A stretch of 32,653 bases of DNA from Alcaligenaceae bacterium (GCA_029268265.1 JAJUGH010000005.1:1-32653); one strand, 5' to 3'. Shown: positions 18,012 through 29,647, counted from the first letter of the stretch. The notes: a model not told the origin generated them from the sequence alone. Translations and numbers: made by a program.

Positions 18012-18872
18012 ATGACCCGTCAGCACGCCTTGATTGCCATACACAGCGCCGCCGTACTTTTCGGGCTCACGGGAATCTTTGGTGAATTGATCAAGGCCGA
18101 CGCCATGGTGATCACTGCCGGGCGCGCCTTGTTTGCCGTACTGGCGCTCGTGGTGTTCATGCGCTGGCACGGTGTCTCGGCCCGCGCGGGCATCGACCGC
18201 CGTGCTGCCATCACGCTCCTCGTGGCCGGTGTGCTGCTGGCCATACACTGGGTGACTTTCTTTGTCGCCGTGAAGGTGGGTGGAGTCGCCATCGCCACCT
18301 TGGGATTTGCCAGCTTCCCCGCATTCATCACCCTATGCGAATGGCTGGTGCTCCGGGAACGCATACGCCGCGATGAGTGGACGATCCTGGCGCTCGTGAG
18401 CGGCGGCCTGGTGCTCGTCACCCCCTCGCTCGACTTCGGCGATCAGGCCACGGTGGGGCTGATGTGGGCGGTGGCCTCCGGTCTGTCATTCGCGCTTTTT
18501 ACATTGGTCAACCGCCGTGCGGCCGCCCGCCTTTCAGCCTATCAGGTGGCGTGCTGGGAAAACCTGGTAGTGGTGCTTGTAACCCTGCCCTTCTGCCTGG
18601 GCGGCCTTGGTGGAATCAGCACGCTGGACCTCTTCTGGATTGCGATGCTGGGCGTGTTCTGCACCGCTCTTTCTCACTACCTGATGGTGTCCAGCCTGAT
18701 GGTGCTCAAAGCCCGCAGTGCCGGCATCGTCATTGCGCTTGAGCCGGTTTACGCGATTTTTTTTGCGGCCGTGCTATTCGGCCAGTACCCCGGGCTTCGG
18801 GCCCTGCTCGGCGGAGCCATCATGATCGGCGCCATCGTGTGGTCGGGGCTGCGCAAGCCGTCTCGCAACTGA
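18012..18872 (+). CDS. DMT superfamily (EamA) transporter
   Basis: 286 aa, about 10 hydrophobic segments, two EamA repeats, EPVYAIFFAAVLFGQYPGLRALLGGAIMIGAI. Confidence 0.87.
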   Translation: MTRQHALIAIHSAAVLFGLTGIFGELIKADAMVITAGRALFAVLALVVFMRWHGVSARAGIDRRAAITLLVAGVLLAIHWVTFFVAVKVGGVAIATLGFASFPAFITLCEWLVLRERIRRDEWTILALVSGGLVLVTPSLDFGDQATVGLMWAVASGLSFALFTLVNRRAAARLSAYQVACWENLVVVLVTLPFCLGGLGGISTLDLFWIAMLGVFCTALSHYLMVSSLMVLKARSAGIVIALEPVYAIFFAAVLFGQYPGLRALLGGAIMIGAIVWSGLRKPSRN

Positions 18873-18947
18873 AGCCTGGAACAAGCCGCCGTAGGGGTCC
18901 ACGCGGCGCCAAATCGACTGCCGTGGGCGCCCGCAGTGAAAAATCGC

Positions 18948-19895
18948 TTAGTAGCCGGTATCGCGAGCGACAAGCCCCGGAGCTTGCTGACCACGCTCCA
19001 GCAGCCGAATCCCTTCCGTGATCTGTTGCACCGCCTGATCTTCCAGCGTGACAGCCGCGACATGAGGCGTAATGCGCACGCGCGGATGCCGCCAATACGG
19101 GTGGTCCTGTGGCAAGGGCTCGTCGTTGAAAACATCCAGTACCGCGGATTGCAGTTGACCGGAGTCGAGGGCGGCCAGAACGTCAGCATCCACGACATGC
19201 CCACCTCTGGCGATGTTGATGAGGACGGCATGCGGCTTGAGCTTTGCGATCAATGCGGCGTTGATGATGCCTGCGGTTTCGGCCGTAAGCGGAAGAAGGT
19301 TCACCAAGACACGCGTACGCGCCAGAAAAGCCTCAAGCTGCCCATCGCCATGAAAAGTTTCGATGCTCTGGTCTTCGCGGGGACTACGCGCCCATCCGGC
19401 CACCGGATATCCCATTGCCGCCACGCTTTGTGCGACATGGCTGCCGAGCTTGCCCAGACCCATGATCCCGACCGGCCACTCCGCATGGCGAACGGCCGGC
19501 AAGGGCGACCACGCGGCCTCTTTCTGACGCCGCCGATAGATTTCGAAACCGCGAGACAGTTCGGCAATGCTATGAATCACGTACTCCGCCATCTGACCCG
19601 CCATGCCCGCGTCCTGGAGCCGGTAGACAGGAGTGTCGGCCGTCAGGCTCGGAAGCTTCATGATCCCGTCGACCCCCGCGCCCAGATTGAACACCGCGCG
19701 CAGGCCCGGCTGGTTGCGGAACACTTCATCCGGGGGAGACCAGACGATGGCATACCGGGCCTGCGTATCGGGCATTCCCGGCCGCCATGCGATCACTTCA
19801 AACTCGGGTAAGGCCGCCTGCATGATGCCCTGCCAGCGCTCGGTCTCGGCTGCCACCGGAGTGGCCACAATTACTTTCACTGCTGCTTCCTTCAT
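18948..19895 (-). CDS. ghrA: Glyoxylate/hydroxypyruvate reductase A-like 2-hydroxyacid dehydrogenase
   Basis: VGIMGLGKLGSHVAQSVAAMGYPVAGWARS, LLPLTAETAGIINAALIAKLKPHAVLINIARGGHVVD, HPYWRHPRVRITPHVAA; start set at 19895. Confidence 0.87.
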   Translation of the reverse strand: MKEAAVKVIVATPVAAETERWQGIMQAALPEFEVIAWRPGMPDTQARYAIVWSPPDEVFRNQPGLRAVFNLGAGVDGIMKLPSLTADTPVYRLQDAGMAGQMAEYVIHSIAELSRGFEIYRRRQKEAAWSPLPAVRHAEWPVGIMGLGKLGSHVAQSVAAMGYPVAGWARSPREDQSIETFHGDGQLEAFLARTRVLVNLLPLTAETAGIINAALIAKLKPHAVLINIARGGHVVDADVLAALDSGQLQSAVLDVFNDEPLPQDHPYWRHPRVRITPHVAAVTLEDQAVQQITEGIRLLERGQQAPGLVARDTGY

Positions 19896-19896
19896 C

Positions 19897-21390
19897 TCAA
19901 CGTCGTCCGGTGAGCGAGCCCAGCACACCTCTTACCAACTGATTTGCCGCCCGCCGCACCATACTTTTGGCCACCGACTGCACCACGCCATCCCGCCGCC
20001 CGCCACGTGGGCCCGTGGAGCCGAACAGGAACTCATTTACCGATTTCAGGATGCCATCGTCGCGAAGCGTTTCTGCCGGCGCCGCCGCGGATCCATTCTG
20101 TACCGGCATCTCTTCGGCCCGCTTCTGGAGCACCTCGTAGGCCGACTCCCTGTCGAGCGCCTGCTGATACTTGCCGCCCATGAGCGACCCATTGATGATC
20201 TGTTGCCGCTCGGTTTCGGAGACAGGTCCGATACGGCTGCCTGGCGCCACCACCCAGGCTCGCTGGGTGGGTGTCGGAGTGCCCTTTTCATCCAGAGTCG
20301 ACACCAGGGCTTCGCCCACCCCCAGTTCGGTAATGGCGGACTCGATGTCAAGCCCTGGATTTGGCCGCATGGTCTGCGCTGCGGTGCGTACGGCACGCTG
20401 GTCGCGCGGCGTGTAGGCGCGCAGGGCGTGCTGAACACGGTTTCCCAGCTGACCCAACACCACTTCGGAGATATCCAGCGGGTTCTGGGTAACGAAATAA
20501 ACGCCCACACCTTTGGAGCGTATCAGACGCAGCACCTGCTCGATTTTGTCAGTCAGTGCCTTGGGCGCGTCCTCGAACAGCAGGTGCGCTTCGTCGAAGA
20601 AGAACACGAACTTGGGGCGGTCGAGGTCGCCAACTTCCGGCAGGGTTTCGTACAGTTCCGCCAGCAGCCACAATAGGAAGACAGCATAAAGGCGAGGCGA
20701 CTGCATCAGCCGGTCGGCCGCCAGAATATTGATAACACCGCGTCCCGATGCGTCGGTTCGAATCAGATCGTGGATCTGCAGCATGGGTTCGCCGAAGAAA
20801 TTTTCGGCGCCCTGCGACTCCAGCCTCAGCAAGGCCCGCTGGATTGCTCCAACTGACGCGCTGGAAATATTGCCGTAACGCAGGCGCAGCTCGGTTGCGC
20901 GATCGCCAACCGCCAGCAGCATCGCGCGCAGGTCCTTCAGGTCCAGCAGAAGGAGACCCTCTTCGTCGGCAACGCGGAAGACGATGTCCAGGACCCCGGC
21001 CTGCGTGTCGTTCAGTTCGAGTATGCGAGAAAGCAGCAGCGGGCCCATGTCTGAAATGGTGGCCCGCAACGGATGACCCTTCTCGCCGAAGATGTCCCAG
21101 AACTCCACCGGCGCACTGGCCCAGGCCGGCTGGGCGATCCCGAGCCGGTCCAGACGCTCCAGCAGCTTCGGCGTCGGTTCACCGGCCGCCGCGAGACCCG
21201 AAAGGTCGCCCTTGACGTCGGAGACAAACACTGGCGTGCCGAGTCTACTGAAAGCTTCAGCGAGCACCTGCAAGGTGACGGTCTTGCCCGTCCCGGTGGC
21301 ACCCGTGATGCAGCCATGCCGGTTCGCGAGCCGGGGCAATAAAACACACGGGCCGCTTGCACCTTGCGCGACGATGATCGGTTCAGCCAT
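19897..21390 (-). CDS. HerA-like/DUF853 ATPase (YjgR family)
   Basis: 497 aa; [45 protein letters not shown] and [13 protein letters not shown] Walker B. Confidence 0.88.
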   Translation of the reverse strand: MAEPIIVAQGASGPCVLLPRLANRHGCITGATGTGKTVTLQVLAEAFSRLGTPVFVSDVKGDLSGLAAAGEPTPKLLERLDRLGIAQPAWASAPVEFWDIFGEKGHPLRATISDMGPLLLSRILELNDTQAGVLDIVFRVADEEGLLLLDLKDLRAMLLAVGDRATELRLRYGNISSASVGAIQRALLRLESQGAENFFGEPMLQIHDLIRTDASGRGVINILAADRLMQSPRLYAVFLLWLLAELYETLPEVGDLDRPKFVFFFDEAHLLFEDAPKALTDKIEQVLRLIRSKGVGVYFVTQNPLDISEVVLGQLGNRVQHALRAYTPRDQRAVRTAAQTMRPNPGLDIESAITELGVGEALVSTLDEKGTPTPTQRAWVVAPGSRIGPVSETERQQIINGSLMGGKYQQALDRESAYEVLQKRAEEMPVQNGSAAAPAETLRDDGILKSVNEFLFGSTGPRGGRRDGVVQSVAKSMVRRAANQLVRGVLGSLTGRR

Positions 21391-21502
21391 CTGTCTTTGA
21401 CCCCCGCGACTAAATTGGACACAATGGCCGGAGTGTAATGCATGGTTAAACGCCCCGAAGGGGTAAAATCTGCTTCATCTAGCATTCTCGAATATTGCAA
21501 AT

Positions 21503-22243
21503 ATGGCCGGACACAGTAAATGGGCGAACATCCAGCACCGCAAGGGTAGGCAAGACGCCAAGCGGGGCAAGCTCTGGACGAAAATCATCCGTGAGATCAC
21601 GGTGGCGGCACGCGCCGGGGGAGCCGATCCTGACGCCAATCCGCGCTTGCGCCTGGCATGGGACAAGGCCACGGCGGCCAACATGCCCAAGGACAACATC
21701 CAGCGCGCCATCCAGCGTGGCGCCGGCGGCGCCGACGGCGACAACTTCGAAGAAGTCCGCTACGAAGGCTACGGCCCCGGTGGAGCCGCCATCCTGATCG
21801 ACTGCATGACCGACAACCGCACCCGTACGGTCGCAGAAGTGCGCCACGCGCTTTCCAAGAATGGCGGCAACCTTGGCCAGGACGGCTCAGTGACATTCAT
21901 GTTCAAGCACTGTGGCCAGTTCCTGTTTGCCCCGGGCGTGTCCGAGGAGCAGGTCATGGAAGTCGCCCTCGAGGCAGGAGCCGAAGACATCATTACCGAT
22001 GAAGAAGGCATGATCGAAGTCATCTGCGAGCCATCCGCCTATACCGATGTCAAGGCCGCTTTCGAACAAGCCGGCCTGCAGCCCGAAGTGCAAGACGTCA
22101 TCATGAAGGCGTTGAACGAAACGGAACTCACTGGCGCCGATGCCGAGCGCACGCAGAAACTCATCGACATGCTCGAATCCCTCGACGACGTGCAACAGGT
22201 CTACACCACCGCCGTCTTCGACGAAGCCGCTCAACCCTCCTGA
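21503..22243 (+). CDS. yebC: YebC/PmpR family protein
   Basis: 246 aa; [43 protein letters not shown]. Confidence 0.95.
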   Translation: MAGHSKWANIQHRKGRQDAKRGKLWTKIIREITVAARAGGADPDANPRLRLAWDKATAANMPKDNIQRAIQRGAGGADGDNFEEVRYEGYGPGGAAILIDCMTDNRTRTVAEVRHALSKNGGNLGQDGSVTFMFKHCGQFLFAPGVSEEQVMEVALEAGAEDIITDEEGMIEVICEPSAYTDVKAAFEQAGLQPEVQDVIMKALNETELTGADAERTQKLIDMLESLDDVQQVYTTAVFDEAAQPS

Positions 22244-22294
22244 TCCCTATGCTGCCCGGTTCGCCGGGCAGACCACCCACTCCACAACGAAAAA

Positions 22295-23605
22295 ATGAAA
22301 CTACTCGTCATCGGCAGCGGCGGACGTGAGCACGCCATGGCTTGGCGACTCGCTCGCTCACCGCGCGTGCAGACCGTGTACGTCGCACCAGGCAATGGTG
22401 GCACAGCCCGCGCATCGCAAATACAGAATGTCGCCCTGTCGGAAATCGACGATCTCATCGACTTTGCCCGCAAGGAAAAGATTGCCTATACGGTCGTCGG
22501 CCCCGAAGCACCGCTGGCAGCCGGCATCGTCGACGCCTTCCAGGCGGCCGGCCTCAAGATTTTCGGTCCCATCCGCGAGGCGGCACAGCTGGAAAGCTCC
22601 AAGGATTACGCCAAGGCGTTCATGGTTCGCCACGCAATTCCGACGGCCGGCTACGCGACCTTCACCGACCCGGAAGCGGCACACCGGCATATCGATGAAC
22701 AGGGCGCGCCCATCGTCGTCAAGGCGGACGGACTCGCTGCCGGCAAGGGCGTGGTCGTGGCCACCACCGTTGAAGAGGCCCACGCCGCCATCGACGACAT
22801 GCTCGGCAAAGGATCCTTCGGGCAGGCGGGCGCACGCGTCGTCATCGAGGAGTTCCTGGAAGGCGAGGAAGCCAGTTTCATCGTCATGTGTGACGGCCAC
22901 AATGTGCTGCCCCTGGCCACCAGCCAGGACCACAAGCGCCTGCTCGATGGTGACCGCGGCCCCAATACGGGCGGCATGGGTGCTTATTCGCCGGCGCCCG
23001 TCATCTCGCCTGCGCTGCATAACCGCATCATGCGGGAAGTCATCAACCCTACCATCGTCGGCATGGCTCGCGACGGCGTGCCCTATTGCGGCTTCCTCTA
23101 CGCCGGCCTCATGATCGGGCCCGGCCCGGACGCGACCCGTACCCTGAAGGTACTCGAGTTCAATTGCCGCATGGGCGATCCTGAAACGCAACCGATCATG
23201 ATGCGGATCAAGAGTGATTTCAGCGAGACGCTCGAGCTCGCGATCGCCGGTCGCCTGAACGAAGCCGACATCGAATGGGACCGGCGTACCGCCCTGGGCG
23301 TCGTGCTGGCTGCCGCGAACTACCCGGCGACCCCGCGTACCGGCGACACCATCAGTCGCCTGGCGCAAGACACCGACGACTGCGTAATCTTCCACGCCGG
23401 CACACGGCTGGACAACGGAATACTCAAGACGTCAGGCGGGCGAGTGCTGTGCGTCACGGCGCTGGGCGATTCGCTGAAACGTGCCCAGGCCACTGCTTAT
23501 GAGGCGATCGTCCGGACCCACTTCGAGGGCCAGCAATACCGGCGCGACATCGGCTGGCGCGCGCTGCCCAACGCAACCGCCGGTCAGGCACCGGCCGCCG
23601 AATAG
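22295..23605 (+). CDS. purD: Phosphoribosylamine-glycine ligase
   Basis: 436 aa; [68 protein letters not shown]. Confidence 0.96.
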   Translation: MKLLVIGSGGREHAMAWRLARSPRVQTVYVAPGNGGTARASQIQNVALSEIDDLIDFARKEKIAYTVVGPEAPLAAGIVDAFQAAGLKIFGPIREAAQLESSKDYAKAFMVRHAIPTAGYATFTDPEAAHRHIDEQGAPIVVKADGLAAGKGVVVATTVEEAHAAIDDMLGKGSFGQAGARVVIEEFLEGEEASFIVMCDGHNVLPLATSQDHKRLLDGDRGPNTGGMGAYSPAPVISPALHNRIMREVINPTIVGMARDGVPYCGFLYAGLMIGPGPDATRTLKVLEFNCRMGDPETQPIMMRIKSDFSETLELAIAGRLNEADIEWDRRTALGVVLAAANYPATPRTGDTISRLAQDTDDCVIFHAGTRLDNGILKTSGGRVLCVTALGDSLKRAQATAYEAIVRTHFEGQQYRRDIGWRALPNATAGQAPAAE

Positions 23606-23607
23606 TC

Positions 23608-24513
23608 ATGAGCATTCAGGAAGAGCAGACGCGACAGTGGCTCACCGGACTGCAGTCCGACATCGTGGCCGCATTCGAACAATGTGGTCAGGCGGCGTTT
23701 GCCAGTGATGCCTGGACCCGTAAGGAAGGCGGCGGCGGACTGAGCCGCTACCTTGAGGACGGCCCCGTATTCGAGCGGGCCGCGGTACTCTTCAGCCATG
23801 TGCAAGGCACGAAGCTGCCGCCATCGGCCAGCGCACAGCGGCCGCATCTGGCCGGCCGGCCGTGGCAGGCCATGGGCGTATCGCTGGTCATCCACCCGCG
23901 CAATCCCTTCGTGCCAACGGCGCACATGAACGTGCGCTGTTTCGTGGCGAAGGCCACGACTCCTGAAGAAGAGGACGTCTTCTGGTTTGGAGGGGGCCTG
24001 GACTTGACGCCCTACTACCCTTTCGAAGAGGACGTCAGGCACTTTCACCGTAGCTGCCATGATGCGCTCCAACCCTTAGGGCCGGAAAAATACCCGGTGT
24101 GGAAGAAAGCCTGCGATGAATACTTCTACCTGAAACATCGCCAGGAGACCCGCGGCGTCGGCGGCCTGTTCTTCGACGACCTGAACGAGGGCGGCTTCGA
24201 GCATAGCTTTGCCCTGACCCGTGCGGTTGGCGAAGCGTTTCTGCCGGCTTATCTGCCCATCGTCGAACGGCGCAAGGACACGCCTTACTCAGAACACCAC
24301 CGTGAGTTTCAGGCTTACCGCCGTGGCCGGTACGTGGAGTTCAACCTGGTCTTCGATCGCGGCACGCTATTCGGCCTGCAATCGGGCGGGCGCACGGAGT
24401 CCATCCTGCTGTCCATGCCGCCCAAGGCTATCTGGAAGTACGACTGGCACCCCGAACCAGGTACGCCCGAAGCGGCCTTGCAGGACTACCTGCGGCCGCG
24501 GGAGTGGGTTTGA
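23608..24513 (+). CDS. hemF: Oxygen-dependent coproporphyrinogen-III oxidase
   Basis: 301 aa; [70 protein letters not shown]. Confidence 0.96.
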   Translation: MSIQEEQTRQWLTGLQSDIVAAFEQCGQAAFASDAWTRKEGGGGLSRYLEDGPVFERAAVLFSHVQGTKLPPSASAQRPHLAGRPWQAMGVSLVIHPRNPFVPTAHMNVRCFVAKATTPEEEDVFWFGGGLDLTPYYPFEEDVRHFHRSCHDALQPLGPEKYPVWKKACDEYFYLKHRQETRGVGGLFFDDLNEGGFEHSFALTRAVGEAFLPAYLPIVERRKDTPYSEHHREFQAYRRGRYVEFNLVFDRGTLFGLQSGGRTESILLSMPPKAIWKYDWHPEPGTPEAALQDYLRPREWV

Positions 24514-25133
24514 AGGGGGCGGTCACCGGCGAGCGCCAGCGGATCGGCCTGCTTGGAGGAAGCTTCGATCCGGTACACGTGGCGCACCTGCAGCTTGCGG
24601 CCCATGCCCGCGATCAACTTGCGCTACAGCAGGTACTGCTGGTGCCGGCCGCCCAGCCATGGCAACGCGAAGCCCTGGGGGCCGCCGCAGATCAACGGCT
24701 CGAGATGCTCCGGATCGCCACGGCCGATCAGCCCGGCCTGGGGGTCAGCGACGTTGAAATACGACGTGGCGGCCCCACCTACACCATCGACACGTTGCGA
24801 GCGTTGCCGGCCGGGCACGAGTACTACTGGATACTTGGGGCCGATCAACTGCAGAATTTCTGCACCTGGAAGGACTGGCAACACATTGCGGCGACGGTGC
24901 ACCTCGCAGTCGCCGCCCGGCCTGGCTCACCACTCCAGGCGCCGCCCGCCCTGCAGGCGCAGCTCGATGCGGTCGGGCACACGCTGCACGTTCTGTCCAT
25001 GCCCCCCACCGATGTATCGGCGACAGCAATCCGCCAGCGCGTGGCCGAAGGCCGAGATACAGAAGGCATGCTGCACCCCGGCGTGGCAAAATACATTCGT
25101 CAACACGGACTCTACCGACACTCTTCGGCCTAA
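24504..25133 (+). CDS. nadD: Nicotinate-nucleotide adenylyltransferase
   Basis: 209 aa; [44 protein letters not shown]; overlaps the hemF end. Confidence 0.93.
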   Translation: MGLKGAVTGERQRIGLLGGSFDPVHVAHLQLAAHARDQLALQQVLLVPAAQPWQREALGAAADQRLEMLRIATADQPGLGVSDVEIRRGGPTYTIDTLRALPAGHEYYWILGADQLQNFCTWKDWQHIAATVHLAVAARPGSPLQAPPALQAQLDAVGHTLHVLSMPPTDVSATAIRQRVAEGRDTEGMLHPGVAKYIRQHGLYRHSSA

Positions 25134-25152
25134 GGCCACGAACCACCCCCAT

Positions 25153-25554
25153 ATGGATATACAAAAATTGCAACGCCTGGTCATTGACGCCCTTGAAGAC
25201 GTCAAGGCCCAGGACATCAAGGTTTTCAATACCTCGCACATCACCAGCCTGTTCGACCGCGTGGTGATTGCGAGCGGGACCTCGAATCGGCAGACCCGCG
25301 CACTGGCCTCCAGCGTGGCAGACGCCGCCCGAGAACACAATGTTCCTGTTCTGGCCTTTGAAGGCGAGGATACGGGTGAATGGGTGCTGGTGGATCTCGG
25401 CGATGTCGTCGTGCATTGCATGCAGCCGGCCATCCGCCAGTACTACAACCTTGAGGAAATCTGGGGAGGCAAGCCCGTGCGTGTGAAACTGCTTCCGCAG
25501 TCCACTCTTCCCTCCATCCCCGGCACCTTCGACATCGACGACGAAGAGAACTGA
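25153..25554 (+). CDS. rsfS: Ribosome silencing factor
   Basis: [52 protein letters not shown]..; 133 aa from ATG 25153. Confidence 0.93.
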   Translation: MDIQKLQRLVIDALEDVKAQDIKVFNTSHITSLFDRVVIASGTSNRQTRALASSVADAAREHNVPVLAFEGEDTGEWVLVDLGDVVVHCMQPAIRQYYNLEEIWGGKPVRVKLLPQSTLPSIPGTFDIDDEEN

Positions 25555-26024
25555 TGAAGCTCATCGTGGCTGCCGTCGGGGCGCGCATGCCCTCATGGGT
25601 CGATGAAGCGTGGTCCGATTACGCGAAGCGAATGCCGTCTGATTGCACGCTTGAGCTGCGCGAGATCAAACCGGAGCCACGCAAATCCGGCAAAACCGCC
25701 GCCCAACTGATGGCGGCCGAAGCTCGCCGCATCGAGGCGGCACTGCCTCCGGGTTGCCATCGCGTGGCCCTGGACGAACGCGGCCGCGACCTCACCACCA
25801 TGCAGCTGTCGTCCCGCCTTGAGCACTGGCGCGGCCTGGGCACCGACATCGCCTTCCTTATCGGGGGGCCGGACGGCCTCGATGCCGACCTGAAGCGGCA
25901 GTGCCACGAGATGCTCCGGTTGTCTGCACTCACCCTTCCCCATCCGATGGTACGCATACTCCTGGGCGAACAGCTGTATCGCGCCTGGGCTATCATGACC
26001 GGCCACCCCTACCATCGGGCCTGA
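25554..26024 (+). CDS. rlmH: 23S rRNA (pseudouridine1915-N3)-methyltransferase
   Basis: 156 aa; [62 protein letters not shown] overlap with rsfS. Confidence 0.95.
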   Translation: MKLIVAAVGARMPSWVDEAWSDYAKRMPSDCTLELREIKPEPRKSGKTAAQLMAAEARRIEAALPPGCHRVALDERGRDLTTMQLSSRLEHWRGLGTDIAFLIGGPDGLDADLKRQCHEMLRLSALTLPHPMVRILLGEQLYRAWAIMTGHPYHRA

Positions 26025-26047
26025 CCTCACTGACCAAGGGCTCTTCC

Positions 26048-27487
26048 ATGACGAAACGTCGTACCAAGATCGTTGCCACGCTGGGTCCGGCCAGCTCCAG
26101 CCCCGAAAGCATCGAACAGTTGCTGCTCGCCGGCCTGGACGTCGCGAGGCTGAACTTCTCGCACGGCACGCCGGACGAACATCGCGAGCGCGTGCACCGG
26201 CTGCGCGAGATTTCCGCACGCCTGGGTCGTCATATCGCCATCATGGGGGACCTGCAGGGCCCGAAGATTCGGATTGCACGTTTCCGCGACACGGTGGTCA
26301 CTCTGCAAAAGGGCCAGCCGTTCACACTCTCCAACCTGCACCCGAACGATGAAGGCACGGAATCGATCGTGGGCATCGACTATCCCAGTCTTGTGCAGGA
26401 TTGCCGCCCGGGCGACGAACTGTTGCTGGACGACGGGCGCGTGGTGCTTCAGGTCGACAGCGTCGACGACCATGCCGTCCACACCACGGTGATCGTGGGT
26501 GGATCGCTCTCAAACAACAAGGGCATCAACCGCCGCGGCGGCGGGATCTCGGCACCCAGTCTCACAGAAAAGGATCACGACGATATTCGTCTTGCCGCTG
26601 AGCTGGAACTCGATTATGTCGCGGTTTCGTTCCCGCGCTATGGGCGCGACATGGAAGCGGCGCGTGAACTCGTTCGACAGGCCGGCAGCCATGCCTGGAT
26701 CATCGCAAAGATCGAACGTGCCGAGGCGGTGGTGGATGATGCCGCCCTCGACGAACTGATCCAGGCCAGCGACGGCGTCATGGTGGCGCGTGGGGATCTT
26801 GGCGTGGAAGTGGGCGACGCCCGTCTGGTCGGTATACAGAAACGCATCATTCAGCACGCGAGACATCAGAACAAACTGGTGATCACGGCCACGCAGATGA
26901 TGGAGTCCATGATCGCCAGCCCGCTGCCCACCCGCGCCGAGGTTTCCGACGTGGCCAACGCTGTCCTGGATTACACCGACGCCGTGATGTTGTCTGGCGA
27001 AACGGCGTCCGGAAAATACCCCGTGGAAGCGGTGGCGGCCATGGCGCGCATCGCCCAGGGGGCTGAAGAGGAACCCATGACGACCCGGTCTCAGCACCGC
27101 GTGGGTACCTCGTTCGAGCGCTGCGATGAGACCATCGCGCTGGCATCCATGTATGCGGCCAATCATTTCCACGGCGTGAAGGCGATCATCAGCCTGACCG
27201 AGTCCGGCAACACACCGCTGATCATGTCCCGGATCCGTTCCGGCATTCCGATCTACTGCTTTACGCCCCATCCGGTCACGCAGCGCCGTGTCGCCATGTT
27301 CCGCGGCGTTTACCCAGTCCCCTTCGACCCCACCGCTTACGCACCCGCCGAGGTGAGTGATGAAGCGCTCGCCCTGCTCCAGCGCAGTGGCGTGGTTCAA
27401 CCGGGCGATTGGGTCATACTCACCAAGGGCGATTCATATCACAGCACCGGCGGCACCAACACAATGAAGATACTGAAGGTCGAATGA
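26048..27487 (+). CDS. pyk: Pyruvate kinase
   Basis: MTKRRTKIVATLGPASSSPESIEQLLLAGLDVARLNFSHG, IMGDLQGPKIRIA, GVMVARGDLGVE, ITATQMMESMI. Confidence 0.96.
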   Translation: MTKRRTKIVATLGPASSSPESIEQLLLAGLDVARLNFSHGTPDEHRERVHRLREISARLGRHIAIMGDLQGPKIRIARFRDTVVTLQKGQPFTLSNLHPNDEGTESIVGIDYPSLVQDCRPGDELLLDDGRVVLQVDSVDDHAVHTTVIVGGSLSNNKGINRRGGGISAPSLTEKDHDDIRLAAELELDYVAVSFPRYGRDMEAARELVRQAGSHAWIIAKIERAEAVVDDAALDELIQASDGVMVARGDLGVEVGDARLVGIQKRIIQHARHQNKLVITATQMMESMIASPLPTRAEVSDVANAVLDYTDAVMLSGETASGKYPVEAVAAMARIAQGAEEEPMTTRSQHRVGTSFERCDETIALASMYAANHFHGVKAIISLTESGNTPLIMSRIRSGIPIYCFTPHPVTQRRVAMFRGVYPVPFDPTAYAPAEVSDEALALLQRSGVVQPGDWVILTKGDSYHSTGGTNTMKILKVE

Positions 27488-27527
27488 CCATGCTGACCGG
27501 GAAGCCATATCCGGTTTGGGAGTGACC

Positions 27528-28136
27528 ATGCAGTTTCAGAAAGTGTATCTGGCCTCCGCCAGTCCGCGCCGACGCGAGATCCTGGAGCAAATGGGCGTGC
27601 CGCACGAGGTGCTGCGCCTGCCTCCCGTGGCCGGTGAAGACGAACCTCGGTTGCCTGGCGAAACTCCCGCCGACTATGTGGTGCGCACGGCGGCAGACAA
27701 AGCAATCCGGGCATTGGACTATCTGTCGCGAGCTGACACTGCGCAATGGCCGCCCAGGCCGGTATTGACTGCAGATACAACAGTAATCCTCGGGTCTGAC
27801 ATCCTGGGCAAGCCGGCGGACACAACCGAGGCGCGTCAGATGCTGGAGCGACTTTCGGGAACGGAGCATGAAGTACGGACGGCTGTCGTGATCGCCACGC
27901 CGCAGCGTTCGCTTCAGTCGGTCTCCATCACACGTGTGAAGTTTGCGACGCTGTCGTCCGACGACATCGAGGCCTACTGCGCCACGGGTGAGCCCATGGA
28001 CAAGGCCGGTGCGTACGGGATCCAGGGGCGAGCGGGTCTCTTCGTGGAGCATATCGCCGGCAGCTTCACCGGCGTAATGGGACTGCCCGTATTCGAAACG
28101 GGCAAACTGCTCCGCGAGTTCCGCGAAGACGCCTGA
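27528..28136 (+). CDS. maf: Maf family nucleotide pyrophosphatase
   Basis: VYLASASPRRREILEQMGV, VLTADTTVILGSDILGKP, DKAGAYGIQGRAGLFVEHIAGSFTGVMGLP; start set at 27528. Confidence 0.93.
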   Translation: MQFQKVYLASASPRRREILEQMGVPHEVLRLPPVAGEDEPRLPGETPADYVVRTAADKAIRALDYLSRADTAQWPPRPVLTADTTVILGSDILGKPADTTEARQMLERLSGTEHEVRTAVVIATPQRSLQSVSITRVKFATLSSDDIEAYCATGEPMDKAGAYGIQGRAGLFVEHIAGSFTGVMGLPVFETGKLLREFREDA

Positions 28137-28146
28137 ACGGTTCTCC

Positions 28147-28168
28147 GGCGCCGCCTACCGCCGGCGCC
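28147..28168. terminator. GC-rich hairpin between convergent maf and sixA-like genes
   Basis: GGCGCCG-CCTACCGC-CGGCGCC; 7-bp stem, no clear U tract. Confidence 0.35.
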
Positions 28169-28179
28169 CAGCAGAACGG

Positions 28180-28692
28180 TTACTCGGCGGTTTCTGGTGT
28201 CTCGAAGCGCTCCAGACGGCCGGACTGCACATCCAGCCCTGACCATTCCGAGACGTCGAAATCGATGACGGCCAGGCCTCCCACGACGAATTCCCGTTGC
28301 AGTCGCGCCAATGCCACTGGATCACCGTTGCCGATCAGCCAGGCCGCCAGGCGCTCCATGCCCGGGTTATGCCCGACCAGCATGATGCTGGCGAGTGTGG
28401 ATGCCTGGGCCCGGGCGACTTCCAGCAGATCACCGGCGGCGGATTCGTAGATTCGCGGTTCGTTGACCTTGCTGGTATCGAAACCGCCGGCCTTCCTGGC
28501 GTCTTCCCAAGTTTCCTGCGTACGGCGTGCCGTGGAGACAATAGCGAGCTCAGGCACCAGGCCGTGCGTGCCGATGTAGGCGCCCACCCGCTGCGCCTGT
28601 TGGTGGCCTTTAGGCGACAAAGGCCGCTCGTGGTCCGCTACGTTGTCGGGGCGGTCGGCGTGGGCATGACGAAACAGCATTAATCTCAACAT
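28180..28692 (-). CDS. sixA: SixA-like phosphohistidine phosphatase (histidine phosphatase family)
   Basis: MLRLMLFRHAHADRPDNVADHERPLSPKGHQQA, MLVGHNPGMERLAAWLIG; start set at 28692. Confidence 0.83.
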   Translation of the reverse strand: MLRLMLFRHAHADRPDNVADHERPLSPKGHQQAQRVGAYIGTHGLVPELAIVSTARRTQETWEDARKAGGFDTSKVNEPRIYESAAGDLLEVARAQASTLASIMLVGHNPGMERLAAWLIGNGDPVALARLQREFVVGGLAVIDFDVSEWSGLDVQSGRLERFETPETAE

Positions 28693-28717
28693 GGTGGTTC
28701 CTGTAGTCCTTGAATGA

Positions 28718-29647
28718 TTATGTCCTGTTTCCCTGGCTCGGGACAGCGCCGGCACGCGACCACGCGCGAGCCTTGTCGACGACGAAATCAATCAGGGTAC
28801 GCGCCGCGAGCGTCTGGTAGCGGCCCGGCATGCGCAAGAGAAACATTTTCGTGCCAAATACGCTGAGCCGCCAATCGTCCAGCGAGGTGACGACTCGCCC
28901 TTTGACGAGCTCTTCTGCGATCACGTAATCCGGCATAAGCCCCACTCCCAACCCGCCCAGGACCGCCTCGCGCAGGAACTGGAAGTTCTCCGATGCCAGC
29001 GTCGGGTGCAAGATGATTTCCTCTCGTGAATCGCCCCGATATGCGGCGAGCCGCAGCTGTCGGCCCACGACGGCTGAAGTAATGATCGGCACGCGGCTCA
29101 GGTCCTCGAGGCGCGACGGTAAGGGATGCCGCTGGGCATAGGCCGCTTCGGCCCACACAACGTAGCGGACATCCGCCAGCTCGATGGCCACCGTTTGCTC
29201 GGGCGGCTCGGACATGACGCGTATCGCAATATCGACTTCGTCGCGCACCAGGTCATCGACACGGTTCTCGAACAGCACGTTCAACGAGATATCGGGATAC
29301 CTGCGCTTGAACTCGATGAGCCAGTCCGACATGACCAGATTCCCAAAGCCGGTGGGCATACTCATACGCACCTGGCCGTGCAGGCCCTTGCCCAGCGAGC
29401 TGGCCGATTCACGCGCCGCCATCAGCTCGTCGCGGATGACGCAGCCATGCTGATAGAGTCGGAAACCGAGTTCAGTGGGCTCGAGCCGCCGGGTGGTTCG
29501 GCGCAACAGTTGCTGGCCCAGTGTCTTCTCCAGCTGCGCCAGGTGATAGCTGATATTCGCCCGGCTCATTTTCAGCCGACGCGCAGCGCGACTCAAATTG
29601 CCCGCCTCCACGATGTCAGCCAAAAGCACCAATGCTTGTGCGTCCAT
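28718..29647 (-). CDS. LysR family transcriptional regulator
   Basis: MDAQALVLLADIVEAGNLSRAARRLKMSRANISYHLAQLEKTLGQQLLRRTTR HTH and LysR substrate domain; start set at 29647. Confidence 0.9.
   Translation of the reverse strand: MDAQALVLLADIVEAGNLSRAARRLKMSRANISYHLAQLEKTLGQQLLRRTTRRLEPTELGFRLYQHGCVIRDELMAARESASSLGKGLHGQVRMSMPTGFGNLVMSDWLIEFKRRYPDISLNVLFENRVDDLVRDEVDIAIRVMSEPPEQTVAIELADVRYVVWAEAAYAQRHPLPSRLEDLSRVPIITSAVVGRQLRLAAYRGDSREEIILHPTLASENFQFLREAVLGGLGVGLMPDYVIAEELVKGRVVTSLDDWRLSVFGTKMFLLRMPGRYQTLAARTLIDFVVDKARAWSRAGAVPSQGNRT

Noticed and set aside
18757-18764. T8 tract in the EamA transporter gene as a phase-variation switch
   Set aside because: Encodes the expected hydrophobic Ile-Phe-Phe of a membrane helix; no other sign of contingency control.
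22358-23395. 345-aa minus-strand ORF inside purD
   Set aside because: Antisense shadow of purD with typical mirror-frame composition.
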